A stretch of DNA of 64,000 nt. Source: CAVQUE01 sp046290435 (lineage in GTDB: Bacteria > Actinomycetota > Acidimicrobiia > Acidimicrobiales > UBA8592). The stretch covers positions 124,001-188,000 of the forward strand of contig JBKAGO010000032.1 of assembly GCA_046290435.1 (NCBI GenBank), written 5' to 3'. The position numbers and the translations under genes were made by a program. Shown one piece after another: positions 20,191 through 28,846 of the stretch (positions within the stretch are counted from its first letter, which is position 1; the number at the start of each line of letters is the position of its first letter). The notes under the pieces were generated by a model. That model saw nothing but the letters and a program-made list of their open reading frames with translations, was not told where the DNA came from and searched no databases.

Positions 20191-22512
20191 ATGTCCGCGA
20201 GGAGCCACAGCAGGAGCGTCGCGGCCGAACAACCGACCGCGCTCCCTCCGGCCCGATCGCTGGCGGCTGTCGCCGGCAGTGCGAGGTTCCGTCGAGCTTG
20301 CCTCGTCGCCACGGCCGCGATCGTGGCGATCGCCGCCATTGCGTTCGCCCTGCCGCTACCGACCGACGTGACCCGAGCAGTCTCGGTGGCAGCCCGCGTG
20401 CTGCTCGCCGTCTGCGGGGTCGCGGGCATCGCCATGCGGATCGTGACGAGCAGCGGTCGTCAACGGGTTGGATGGTGCCTCTTCGGGCTACCTATTGCCC
20501 TCGCCCCTCTGACGTTGTGGCTCACCCCCGACGACCTGATGGATCGGGGGGATCTCGCCTACCGATCCTTCGTCAGCGTGGTCGCGCAACCCATCACTCT
20601 CGTCGCGGTGCTGTTGCTGGTGCCGGAGAACGCGCGATCGATCCGCTCCGCGGGGTGGATGAACCTCGTCTGGCCCTTCCCGATCCTGCTGGGGTCGCTG
20701 TGGGTGACCGGCATCGATCCGGTCCTCGGAATGGACGAATTGAGCCCGACCGCGAAAATGCTCCTGGTGTCCTCGCCGGTGATGCTCGCCGCTCAGGAGG
20801 TGCTCTTCCTGGCGCCGACACCGAGCCGATCCTCCGTGACGACGAGCTCGGCGCGGCTCATGATCGTGCTGTCGATGATGATCGGCATAACCCAGGTGGC
20901 CTTCAACATGGAGTTGCCGGGAGGCGGCGCCATGTTCGGCGGCGTCACCGACCTGTTGGGGCTCTGCACGCTGGCCCTGATCCTCGCGTGTGTGATCGTC
21001 CATCGGCCGGCGAGCGAAGCGAACGAGACCCTGGCAGTCGCGACCCGCGCTCGGGTGATCATGCCCATCGCCATCGGTGCCGGTGTCGTGTTGCGGCTCG
21101 GTACCGGCGTCGGTGTGGGTGACGCGTTCATCTTGCTGGGCGTCATTGCCGCCGTCGCCTTCCTGGGGCGCACGATCGCCGAGCGTGAGGAGCTCGTCCG
21201 GTCGCTGTCGAGGCAAGCCAGCACCGATGCGCTGACCGGTCTCGCGAACCGAGCCGCATTGCGCCAGCATCTCGACGAGCAGGTGCGGTCGGGCGCGTCG
21301 ACATCGGTGGTGTATCTCGATCTCGACGACTTCAAGATGGTCAACGACGAACTCGGCCACAGCACCGGCGACGAACTCCTGAAGACCACCGCTCGACGCC
21401 TCGTCGAGGCGCTGCCGGCAACGAGCCTGCTCGCCAGGGTCGGCGGTGACGAGTTCGTCGCGGTGGTGCCCCGAGGCCCAGAGGCCATCCAGGACGTGGC
21501 GAGCGAGATGATCGCTCGCCTCTCGGCCCCCATCGAGATCGACGGGACCACCGTCGAACCGCGGGGTTCCGCCGGGATCAGCTGCCTCGCCGGCGATCCG
21601 GACCGGGCGATCGACGAAGCCGACATGGCTCTCTACGCGGCCAAACGCGACCGTTCGACGCGCGTCAGGACCTTCGATGAATCCATGCGCATCGACGCCC
21701 ATCGCCGCCATCACATCGATGGTGCGCTGCCGGCGATGCTCGAGAACGGGTTGCTGTCGGTTGCGTATCAGCCGATCGTCGACCTCGCGACCGGCCGCTG
21801 GGTCGGTGTCGAGGCCCTCGTGCGCTGGCCGCGCTCCGGAGGCGTGTCGGCCCGCGACATCGTGGAGGCATGCGAGCGGCTCCGCCTCGGCGATGCCCTC
21901 ACCATCGCCGTGCTGCAACGTGTGGCGACGGACCTGCCCCGCCTCCGGTCCTGCACGGGTCTGGACCTGTTCTGTTCGGTCAACGTCGCGCTCCAGACCG
22001 AGACCCCGCAGCGACTTCCGGCGGCGCTGGCGTCGCTGCATCGGGAGCATCCGGGCCTGCAACCCGTCGACCTCGTCCTCGAGATCACCGAACGGCAACT
22101 TCCCGACGACTTCGCGGCGCTGGCCGACATGCTCGGGAGACTCCGTCTCGAGGGCTATCGAGTCGCCATCGACGATTTCGGCGCCGGCTACTCGGCCCTC
22201 GCCCAGCTGAGCCGGCTCTCGTTCGACCTGTTGAAACTCGACAGCGCCTTCACCGACGACCTGCCCGTCGGCCTGGATCTCATCGATCTCGTCGTGGAGC
22301 TGTGCCACGGCCGTGGAGCCCAGGTCGTCGCCGAGGGGATCGAGCACATCGAGCAGCTCGAGCAGTTCCGAGCCACGTCCTGCGATCTCGGGCAGGGCTA
22401 CCTCTGGCTGCGCCCGCTCCGCATCGACGAGATCACCGCCATCGACGATCTCGGGGCACTCGCCGGCGGTTCGAGGTCGCAGAACCTGCAGGCGGCGCCG
22501 CGCTCGGGCTGA
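20191..22512 (+). CDS. Membrane GGDEF-EAL protein (c-di-GMP turnover)
   Basis: 773 residues: an N-terminal half with about eight hydrophobic membrane segments (roughly residues 25-330) that may act as a sensor, a GGDEF diguanylate cyclase domain and an EAL phosphodiesterase domain. The cyclase A-site is RVGGDEFVAVV, with TDALTGLANRAAL upstream. The EAL domain keeps VGVEALVRWP, SVNVALQT, LEITE, IDDFGAGYSAL, LKLDSAF, VVAEGIEH and LGQGY, so the metal and catalytic residues look intact and both activities are possible. No PAS or receiver domain is seen. I place the start at GTG/ATG 20191; upstream sequence does not decide it. Confidence 0.9.
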   Translation: MSARSHSRSVAAEQPTALPPARSLAAVAGSARFRRACLVATAAIVAIAAIAFALPLPTDVTRAVSVAARVLLAVCGVAGIAMRIVTSSGRQRVGWCLFGLPIALAPLTLWLTPDDLMDRGDLAYRSFVSVVAQPITLVAVLLLVPENARSIRSAGWMNLVWPFPILLGSLWVTGIDPVLGMDELSPTAKMLLVSSPVMLAAQEVLFLAPTPSRSSVTTSSARLMIVLSMMIGITQVAFNMELPGGGAMFGGVTDLLGLCTLALILACVIVHRPASEANETLAVATRARVIMPIAIGAGVVLRLGTGVGVGDAFILLGVIAAVAFLGRTIAEREELVRSLSRQASTDALTGLANRAALRQHLDEQVRSGASTSVVYLDLDDFKMVNDELGHSTGDELLKTTARRLVEALPATSLLARVGGDEFVAVVPRGPEAIQDVASEMIARLSAPIEIDGTTVEPRGSAGISCLAGDPDRAIDEADMALYAAKRDRSTRVRTFDESMRIDAHRRHHIDGALPAMLENGLLSVAYQPIVDLATGRWVGVEALVRWPRSGGVSARDIVEACERLRLGDALTIAVLQRVATDLPRLRSCTGLDLFCSVNVALQTETPQRLPAALASLHREHPGLQPVDLVLEITERQLPDDFAALADMLGRLRLEGYRVAIDDFGAGYSALAQLSRLSFDLLKLDSAFTDDLPVGLDLIDLVVELCHGRGAQVVAEGIEHIEQLEQFRATSCDLGQGYLWLRPLRIDEITAIDDLGALAGGSRSQNLQAAPRSG

Positions 22513-22539
22513 CGGCGACCGGTGCGCGAAGCTGCGCCG

Positions 22540-22938
22540 ATGCAGTCCCACGCCAGCCACCACGAGATCCGTCCCGACGACATCGCCGCCCCGGCGGCCA
22601 ACTACGCGCACGCCATCGCCACCGAACGTCCGACCCGTTGGCTCCACACCTCCGGTGTCGTGCCCGTCGCCCCCGACGGATCGGTCCCGTCCGATGTCGG
22701 CGAGCAGGCTCGCGTCGTGTGGACGAACATCGCGGCGATGTTGCGCGATGCCCACATGGGGCCCGACGACGTGGTGTCGGTGACGACCTATGTCGTGGTC
22801 GGTGAGGCGCTGGGGCCCGTGATGGCCGCACGCGACGAGGCCCTCGGCGGGCGCCGGGTGGCCTCGACGCTGGTCACCGTGCCGGCGCTGGCCCAGCCGG
22901 CATGGCGGATGGAGGTGGCGATCGTCGCAGCGGCCTGA
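22540..22938 (+). CDS. RidA (YjgF/YER057c/UK114) family protein
   Basis: Small trimeric enamine/imine deaminase-type protein, 132 residues from ATG 22540 (an upstream GTG at 22522 would add six). The fold marks are WLHTSGVVPVAPDGSVP, GEQARVVWTNIAAML, DVVSVTTYVV and the C-terminal RVASTLVTVPALAQPAWRMEVAIVAA. The canonical RidA arginine that binds the substrate carboxylate normally lies in an R(A/V)xVxV motif; here the corresponding segment is RVASTLVTV. The substrate is unknown. Confidence 0.85.
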   Translation: MQSHASHHEIRPDDIAAPAANYAHAIATERPTRWLHTSGVVPVAPDGSVPSDVGEQARVVWTNIAAMLRDAHMGPDDVVSVTTYVVVGEALGPVMAARDEALGGRRVASTLVTVPALAQPAWRMEVAIVAAA

Positions 22939-22953
22939 GGGCTGCCGGGGCGA

Positions 22954-24252
22954 TCAGCCGACGGCGACGGGCGTATAGCTGATCCGCAGCGAACGCAGCC
23001 CCCGCAGCACGAAGGTGTTCTCGTAGGAGAAGTCGTTGTCGCCGGCGAGGCGGATGTCGCCCAGGCGGTCGAGCAGGGCGTTGGTGCCGATACGGGCTTC
23101 GGCGCGGGCCAGGGCGGCGCCGATGCAGTAGTGCTCGCCGTGCCCGAAGGCGATGTGGTCGCGGGCGTTGGCCCGGCACACATCGAAGGCATCGGGGTCC
23201 TCGAACCGCTCGCCGTCACGGTTGGCGGCGGCGTACAGGCACCACACGTGGTCGCCGGCGGCGATGGCGACCCCGCCGACCTCGACGTCGACCTTGGCCT
23301 GGCGGAACAGACCCCCGACGGGAGCCTCGTAGCGCAACGCCTCCTCGACGAGTCCCTCGACCAGGCTGCGGTCGGCACGGACACGCTCCTGCATCTCGGG
23401 ATCCGTGGCGAGGTGGTGGCAGATGTTGGTCAGCAGCTTCGTGGTGGTCTCGTTGCCGGCCACGAGGAACTGCTGCAACATGGCGAGCTGTTCGTTGAGG
23501 CTGAGCGTCTCGCCGTCGAGTTCGGCGTTGGCGACGTCGGAGACGATGTCCTGGCGCGGGTTCTCGCGGCGTTCGGCCAGCATGTCGGCGAAGAAGTCGG
23601 CGAACTCCGTGGACGAGATGAGGTAGGACCGCACCTCTTCGACGGTGGGCGCGGGGTTGCCGACGGGCATGACGAGGTCGTCCGACCAGCGCTTGAACGT
23701 GGCCAGATCGTCGTCGCCCACCCCGAGCGCATACGCGATGATCGTCATCGGGAGCCCCACTGCGAAATCGGCGACGAACTCGGCCTCGGTGCGGTCGCAG
23801 AGGTTGTCGGCCAGGCGCTCGGCGACCTCGGTGATCATCGGTTCCATGCCCCGCATCCGGCTGGGGCGGAAGGCGCCGTTGACGAGCTTGCGCTGCCGGC
23901 GATGGTCGGGCGGATCGGCGTTGAGCAACACGACGGCCTGGCCTCGTCGGGTCATGACCGCCTCGAAGTACTTCGCCATCGCGGGATCCTGGGAGAGCTC
24001 CGCCATGGCGGCGCCCATGAGCTCTCCGAGCGAGGACGGCCCCGTCGGCATGTTCGACGAGAAGCGTTCGGTGTCGTGCAGCACGGCGAGGATGTCGTCG
24101 TAGCGGGTGCACACCCAGGCGCCGAGCCGGTCGCTGTAGTGGACCGGGGCGTTGTCGCGCAGCTGCGAGAAGATCGGATACGGACACGCGATGGCGCGTT
24201 GATCGCGGTCGACGAGATCGTCGATGCCCAGATCGTTTGCGATGTCGGTCAT
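22954..24252 (-). CDS. Cytochrome P450
   Basis: Soluble bacterial class I P450, 432 residues, of the CYP107/CYP125-like actinobacterial type; it needs external ferredoxin and reductase. The oxygen-activating I-helix is VAGNETTTKLL, the ExxR motif is EEALRYE, the PERF-like region lies near RFEDPDAFDV, and the haem loop is FGHGEHYCIGAALARAEARIG with the axial Cys. ATG 24252 follows a strong AGGGGGAA ribosome site. A helix-turn-helix gene lies just upstream on the same strand. Confidence 0.93.
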   Translation of the reverse strand: MTDIANDLGIDDLVDRDQRAIACPYPIFSQLRDNAPVHYSDRLGAWVCTRYDDILAVLHDTERFSSNMPTGPSSLGELMGAAMAELSQDPAMAKYFEAVMTRRGQAVVLLNADPPDHRRQRKLVNGAFRPSRMRGMEPMITEVAERLADNLCDRTEAEFVADFAVGLPMTIIAYALGVGDDDLATFKRWSDDLVMPVGNPAPTVEEVRSYLISSTEFADFFADMLAERRENPRQDIVSDVANAELDGETLSLNEQLAMLQQFLVAGNETTTKLLTNICHHLATDPEMQERVRADRSLVEGLVEEALRYEAPVGGLFRQAKVDVEVGGVAIAAGDHVWCLYAAANRDGERFEDPDAFDVCRANARDHIAFGHGEHYCIGAALARAEARIGTNALLDRLGDIRLAGDNDFSYENTFVLRGLRSLRISYTPVAVG

Positions 24253-24344
24253 GGTCTTCCCCCTGAGATGTCGCGCCACGAAGCCTGTGGCGGCGGATCC
24301 TCAGTCTGCCATGTCCGACCTACGCCGGCGTGGGGACCGCGCGC

Positions 24345-24896
24345 TCAGTCGGCGGACCAGCAGCCGATGACCGACGCGTTGGCCAGGTACAGCCCGACCA
24401 TGGCGCGGCGCTGTTCGCCCGAGGCACCCATCAGCACCCCGAGTCGGTCGATGATCGCCCGCGCCGGGATGGCGAGATGCGTGGCCAGGGCCTCGATGTC
24501 GGCGCGGCGCAGTGCGACGAGGTCGTCGTCGCCGAGGGAACGGATCGAGCGGACCGCGTCGAGGTAGCCCTGCAGCAACGAGAGCTCGTCGCCGGGCACG
24601 AAGCCGACGATGGTGTCACCGATGGCGAGCGAGCCCGTCCCGTCGATGCGCACGGGACGGCGGGTATCGAGCACCTTGCCGAGCTCGACGCCGTAGCGGT
24701 GGGCGAGGTCGGTGACGGTGTCGGGGGTGAGAGCGAGCTTGCCGGCCTCGGCCGCACGCAGGCTGCGCACCGGGAGGGCGTCGTCGGCGAGATGGCGCAG
24801 GCGCAGACCGCGGGTGCGTCGCACCGAGTACAAGATGTCGCCGAAGCGCGTGGCGAATGCCGCGTCGCTCTGGACTGGGGCCAGGGAGCTGGTCAT
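24345..24896 (-). CDS. XRE-type helix-turn-helix regulator
   Basis: 183-residue predicted DNA-binding protein. The N-terminal region has FATRFGDILYSVRRTRGLRLRHLADDALPVRSLRAAEAGKLALT, which fits a lambda-repressor-like HTH followed by a linker, then VTDLAHRYGVELGKVL. The C-terminal half is helical, contains a second possible HTH (DIEALATHLAIPARAIIDRLGVLMG) and has no known ligand domain. ATG 24896 has an AGGAG site about 9 bases upstream. It precedes the P450 in the same direction with 92 bp between, so P450 control is a reasonable guess only. Confidence 0.7.
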   Translation of the reverse strand: MTSSLAPVQSDAAFATRFGDILYSVRRTRGLRLRHLADDALPVRSLRAAEAGKLALTPDTVTDLAHRYGVELGKVLDTRRPVRIDGTGSLAIGDTIVGFVPGDELSLLQGYLDAVRSIRSLGDDDLVALRRADIEALATHLAIPARAIIDRLGVLMGASGEQRRAMVGLYLANASVIGCWSAD

Positions 24897-25075
24897 GGGC
24901 TGGGAACTCCTCGTCGGTGTCTCTGTGTGCCCTGAACGAGCCGCAGATGCGGTCGACCCAGCCCCATCGGCAATTATCGCCCACAGACGAGCGCGATGGG
25001 TAACTCGCCTCTCCCCCCGGCATCTACCCGGCTTCGGATCCCGCCCCGGGCCCCTCGCAGCGGAGGGTCCGCCCC

Positions 25076-25828
25076 TCAGATGTTGGTCATCCCGCCGTCG
25101 ACCTTGATGGTCTGTCCGGTGACGTATGCAGCCAGATCCGATGCGAGGAAGCAGGCGACGTTGGCGACCTCTTGCGCGCTGCCCCATCGACCGAGCGGGA
25201 CCCGCTTGGCGAAGGACTCACGCACGAACTCCTCGCCGAGGCGTTCGAAGGTCGGACCCCACATCTCGGTGTCGGTCAGGCCGGGAGCGACACCGTTGAC
25301 CCGCACGCCCTTGTTGGCCCACTCGTTGGCGAGGTTCTTCGTGAGCGTGTTGAGGCCGCCCTTGGATGCGGCGTAGGCACCCTGGGTTCCGCCGGCGCCG
25401 GTGGCGGCGGTGGACGAGACGTTGACGATGCAACCCGAGCTGGCGAAGAGGGGCTTGGCGAACCGGCTCGACAGCACGAAGGCCTGGCGAAGGTTGACGA
25501 AGAGGGTCTCGTCGATCGCGGCGCCGGTGACCTTCGAGGCCGGCTCGTTGCGCTCGACGGCCGCGTTGTTGACCAGGATGTCGAGTCCTCCGAAGGCCTC
25601 GAGGGTCCGGTCGACGATGGTGTCGATGGCCTCGTCGGTGGACAGGTCGCAGGCGATGACCAGCGGGTCGTTGGTGAGATCGGCCGCGATGGCCTCGAGC
25701 TTGTCGGCGCTGCGGGCGACGAGCGCGACCCGCGCCCCGCCTGCGTCGAGGATGCGGACGATGGCCTCGCCGATACCGCGGCTGGCCCCGGTCACCACTG
25801 CGTGCTTGCCCGTGAAGTCGAATGTCAT
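25076..25828 (-). CDS. Short-chain dehydrogenase/reductase (SDR)
   Basis: Classical SDR of 250 residues. NAD(P) loop TGASRGIGEAIVR, then NNAAVE, the catalytic Ser in IVNVSSTAATG, and the YxxxK pair as AYAASKGG. The region VRVNGVAPGLTDTEM and the C-terminal DGGM are typical. The acidic/basic residue after beta-2 (ARSADKL) suggests NADP(H). It is divergent from the enoyl-CoA hydratase-like gene. Substrate unknown; FabG-like acyl reductases share this plan. Confidence 0.88.
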   Translation of the reverse strand: MTFDFTGKHAVVTGASRGIGEAIVRILDAGGARVALVARSADKLEAIAADLTNDPLVIACDLSTDEAIDTIVDRTLEAFGGLDILVNNAAVERNEPASKVTGAAIDETLFVNLRQAFVLSSRFAKPLFASSGCIVNVSSTAATGAGGTQGAYAASKGGLNTLTKNLANEWANKGVRVNGVAPGLTDTEMWGPTFERLGEEFVRESFAKRVPLGRWGSAQEVANVACFLASDLAAYVTGQTIKVDGGMTNI

Positions 25829-25985
25829 CGGTCCCCCTCGTGGACGGCCCGCGCCGTCGTCGGCTGACGATCCTGGCACAGCGCCGCCACCCTTTCCCGA
25901 TCTCGTCGCGCTCATCCACCGTGGCGGTGGCTCAGCACGACGAGAACTATCGTCGGAGCCGACCGATGACATCTACGGAGGCACC

Positions 25986-26813
25986 GTGACCACTTTCGAC
26001 CCCTCGACCTTCGAGACCATCGAGGTCGACATCCGCGACCACGTCGCCTGGGTCACCCTCGACCGCCCCGACGCCCTGCACGCGTTCGACGAGCGCATGC
26101 AGGCCGAGGTCAAGGCCACGTGGCGGGCGCTGCGCACCATCGACGACGTCCACGTCGCCGTGCTGACCGCCAGCGGCGACCGCGCCTTCTGCGTCGGCAT
26201 CGACCGGGGCCAGGACATGAGCGCGCTCGACGACAGCGAGAACCTCTACCGCACGTCGAACAACTACATGTACGACGACCCCGGCGACGACCTCGGACCC
26301 AAGGCCTGCGATCTCTGGAAGCCGGTGATCTGCGCGGTCAACGGCATGTGCTGCGGGGGCGCGTTCTACCTCCTGGCCGAGTGCGACATCATCATCGCAG
26401 CCGACCACGCCACCTTCTTCGACCCCCATGTCACCTACGGCATGGCCGCGGTGTACGAGCCGATGAAGATGGCCCAGCGGATGCCCCTCGGCGAGATCCT
26501 GCGGCTGACCCTGCTCGGCAACCACGAGCGCATGTCGGCAGAGACGGCGCACCGCATCGGCCTCGTGAGCGAGGTCGTACCCGGCGGCGAGCTCCAACAG
26601 GCTGCCGAATGGCTGGCCACCACCATCGCCTCCCAGCCGCCGGTCGCCGTGCAGGCCTCGATGCGGGCGATCTGGGCGGCGAACGACCTCGGTCGCCTCG
26701 AGGCGCTGGCGATGGCCCCGGCGTTGCTCACCACCGGCATGTCGAAGAAGGCACTGGCGCAGGGCCAGGAGTCGTTCAGCTCCGGCGCCCGGGCCAAACC
26801 CCGGATCCGCTGA
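25986..26813 (+). CDS. Enoyl-CoA hydratase/isomerase family protein
   Basis: Crotonase-fold acyl-CoA enzyme of 275 residues. It starts at GTG 25986, placed by a GGAGG site 5 bases upstream (25976-25980). Marks: VTLDRPDALHAFDERM, the oxyanion hole around DRAFCVGIDRGQD and NGMCCGGAFYLLAECDIIIA, then HRIGLVSEVVPGGEL. The catalytic glutamate positions typical of hydratases (E144/E164 in rat ECH) are not clearly present, so it may catalyse isomerisation, a lyase step or something else. Confidence 0.85.
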   Translation: MTTFDPSTFETIEVDIRDHVAWVTLDRPDALHAFDERMQAEVKATWRALRTIDDVHVAVLTASGDRAFCVGIDRGQDMSALDDSENLYRTSNNYMYDDPGDDLGPKACDLWKPVICAVNGMCCGGAFYLLAECDIIIAADHATFFDPHVTYGMAAVYEPMKMAQRMPLGEILRLTLLGNHERMSAETAHRIGLVSEVVPGGELQQAAEWLATTIASQPPVAVQASMRAIWAANDLGRLEALAMAPALLTTGMSKKALAQGQESFSSGARAKPRIR

Positions 26814-26884
26814 TCGCCCCCCCTCCGAGACCGTCGAAGCCGGTGTGTACGTCTCCGACGCATCGACGCGTTAGCCTTGGAGCC

Positions 26885-26932
26885 GTGCAGACCCGACTCC
26901 TCTCGCTGCGACTTATGGGCCCGGTGATCTGA
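26885..26932 (+). CDS. leuA leader peptide (15 residues, Leu-rich)
   Basis: A 16-codon frame starts at GTG 26885, 126 bp upstream of leuA, and encodes MQTRLLSLRLMGPVI. Leucine codons fill positions 5, 6, 8 and 10 (CTC, CTC, CTG, CTT). Such a peptide is the expected sensor of charged tRNA-Leu in ribosome-mediated attenuation of leuA. A TAnnnT -10 element (TAGCCT, 26872-26877) sits so that transcription would begin at or near the GTG, so the leader may be translated from a leaderless mRNA; a GGAG also lies just before it. The stop codon falls in the loop of the hairpin at 26920-26953. Confidence 0.72.
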   Translation: MQTRLLSLRLMGPVI

Positions 26933-26975
26933 CCCGCGCGGTCGATCATCGGGACACGCCCGTTCGTTTCCTTCC
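26920..26975 (+). promoter_or_regulatory. Candidate leuA attenuator: two mutually exclusive hairpins
   Basis: CCCGGTGATC (26920-26929) pairs with GATCATCGGG (26944-26953) over 10 bp with one G-U, giving a 14-nt loop that contains the leader stop codon. CGGG (26950-26953) can instead pair with CCCG (26959-26962) and is followed by a T-rich stretch (26963-26975). The two structures share CGGG and so exclude each other, as expected for antiterminator/terminator switching controlled by ribosome position. The terminator stem is only 4 bp, so control of translation is an alternative. Confidence 0.5.
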
Positions 26976-27010
26976 AGCCAGAGTCGTTCCCAGAGTCGAG
27001 AGGTACCCCA

Positions 27011-28747
27011 ATGAGCACGTCGAGTTCCACCCCGTCCCAGCCCACCGCCGCTCCGATCGCTGCCGCGCAGCGCCCGAGCGGCATGCCGACCCAGAAGTAC
27101 CAGGCATTCGCGCCGATCGATCTCCCCGACCGGACCTGGCCGGGCAAGGTCATCACCGAGGCCCCGCTGTGGTGTTCGGTCGACCTGCGCGACGGTAACC
27201 AGGCGCTCATCGAGCCGATGGACCCGGACCGCAAGTGGAAGATGTTCACCAAGCTCGTCGAGATCGGCTTCACCGAGATCGAGGTCGGCTTCCCGTCGGC
27301 GTCGGAGACCGACTTCCGGTTCGTGCGCGAGATCATCGAACAGGGCGCCATCCCGGACAACGTGACCATCCAGGTCCTCACCCAGTGTCGCCCCGAGCTC
27401 ATCGAGCGCACCTATGAGGCCATCGAGGGCTCCAAGCAGGCCATCGTCCACTTCTACAACTCGACCTCGACGCTCCAGCGCCGGGTCGTGTTCGGCCTCG
27501 ACGAAGCCGGCATCACCAAGATCGCCACCGATGGTGCGGCGCTGTGCAAGGAGCTCGAGGGCAAGGTGCCCGACACCCACGTCCGCTACGAGTACTCCCC
27601 CGAGTCCTTCACCGGGACCGAGCTGCCATTCGCCAAGCGTGTCTGTGACGCGGTGGTCGACGTGATCGACCCGAGCGTCGAGGACCGGATCATCATCAAT
27701 CTCCCGGCGACGGTGGAGATGAGCACGCCCAACATCTACGGCGACATGATCGAGTGGATGCATCGCAACCTGGCGCGGCGCGAGCACATCATCTTGAGCC
27801 TGCATCCCCACAACGACCGGGGAACCGGGGTCGCCGCCGCCGAGTTCGGAGTGATGGCCGGCGCCGACCGGGTCGAGGGCACGTTGTTCGGCAACGGCGA
27901 GCGCACGGGCAACGTCGACGTCGTCAACCTGGCCCTCAACATGTACACCCAGGGCGTCGATCCGATGCTCGACCTCAGCGACATCAACGAGCTGCGTCGG
28001 GTGGCCGAGCACTGCAACCAGCTGCCCGTGCACCCCCGCCACCCCTACGTCGGCGACCTCGTCTACACCGCCTTCTCGGGTTCGCATCAGGACGCGATCA
28101 AGAAGGGCTTCGAGGCCCTCGAGCGCGACGGCGGCGAACGGTTCGAGGTTCCGTACATCCCGATCGATCCCAAAGACGTCGGACGTACCTACGAAGACGT
28201 CGTCCGGGTCAACAGCCAGTCCGGCAAGGGTGGCGTGTCGTACCTGCTGAAGGCCGAGAACCAGCTCGACCTGCCCCGCCGGATGCAGATCGAGTTCACC
28301 CGCTCCATCCAGGAGATCGCCGACGACACCGGCAAGGAGATCACCGCGGACGAGATCTACGACGAGTTCGCCTCGGAGTACCTCGATCTCGACGAGCCCT
28401 ACCGTCTCCACGGCTACGAAGCGGCCCAGAACGCGACGGGCCAGGACCGCACGCTCATCACGGCTCGGCTGAGCGTCTCCGACGGCGAGAAGCTGGTCGT
28501 CCAGGGTGACGGCAACGGTTCGCTCGACGCGTTCGTCAGCGGCCTGCGAGATGCGCTCGGCCTCGATCTGCGGGTGCTCGACTACCAGGAGCACGCCAAG
28601 GGCACCGGCGTCGACGCCCAGGCCGTGGCCTACATCGAGATGGTCGTCGGCGACCGCACCCTCTGGGGATGCGGCATCCACACCGACATCACCACGGCGT
28701 CGATGCGCGCCATCGTCAGCGCCATCAACCGCGCCGCAGCCTCCTGA
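27011..28747 (+). CDS. leuA: 2-isopropylmalate synthase
   Basis: First committed enzyme of leucine synthesis: acetyl-CoA plus 2-oxoisovalerate to 2-isopropylmalate. 578 residues, the actinobacterial long form. The catalytic barrel has WCSVDLRDGNQALIEPMD (metal Asp and catalytic Arg), EVGFPSASETDF, LHPHNDRGTGVAAAEFG (two metal His) and GADRVEGTLFGNGERTGNVD. The C-terminal LeuA dimer/regulatory domain, the site of leucine feedback, starts near residue 440 and ends in IHTDITTASMRAIVSAINRA. ATG 27011 follows GAGAGG. Control by the upstream leader peptide is likely. Confidence 0.96.
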   Translation: MSTSSSTPSQPTAAPIAAAQRPSGMPTQKYQAFAPIDLPDRTWPGKVITEAPLWCSVDLRDGNQALIEPMDPDRKWKMFTKLVEIGFTEIEVGFPSASETDFRFVREIIEQGAIPDNVTIQVLTQCRPELIERTYEAIEGSKQAIVHFYNSTSTLQRRVVFGLDEAGITKIATDGAALCKELEGKVPDTHVRYEYSPESFTGTELPFAKRVCDAVVDVIDPSVEDRIIINLPATVEMSTPNIYGDMIEWMHRNLARREHIILSLHPHNDRGTGVAAAEFGVMAGADRVEGTLFGNGERTGNVDVVNLALNMYTQGVDPMLDLSDINELRRVAEHCNQLPVHPRHPYVGDLVYTAFSGSHQDAIKKGFEALERDGGERFEVPYIPIDPKDVGRTYEDVVRVNSQSGKGGVSYLLKAENQLDLPRRMQIEFTRSIQEIADDTGKEITADEIYDEFASEYLDLDEPYRLHGYEAAQNATGQDRTLITARLSVSDGEKLVVQGDGNGSLDAFVSGLRDALGLDLRVLDYQEHAKGTGVDAQAVAYIEMVVGDRTLWGCGIHTDITTASMRAIVSAINRAAAS

Positions 28748-28808
28748 CGCCCACCGCCAGGGCGCCCTGGCACGACGGTCGACGCGCGGACGACGCCGGT
28801 GTGCAAAC

Positions 28809-28823
28809 CTGACGAGCCGTCAG
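28809..28823. promoter_or_regulatory. Palindromic operator-like site before the MaoC gene
   Basis: CTGACG-AGC-CGTCAG is a perfect 6+3+6 palindrome whose flanks extend the symmetry with one mismatch (AAC...TTT). It ends 23 bp upstream of the MaoC ATG. TetR-family repressors of acyl-CoA genes often bind sites of the TGACGnnnCGTCA type, so this is a reasonable operator; no TetR gene is in the window. Confidence 0.5.
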
Positions 28824-28846
28824 TTTCACTCACCCGGGAGCATGCA

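Noticed and set aside
20488..22755. 755-codon minus-strand frame opposite the GGDEF-EAL gene
   Set aside because: Low-complexity translation without domains; the plus frame has intact GGDEF and EAL sites.
26978..26998. Direct repeat CCAGAGTCG twice before leuA
   Set aside because: Only 9 bp with a 3-bp gap; may be chance or part of the leader, too weak to call an operator.
26435..28681. 748-codon minus-strand frame opposite leuA
   Set aside because: Antisense shadow; leuA is unambiguous and there is no separate promoter or ribosome site.
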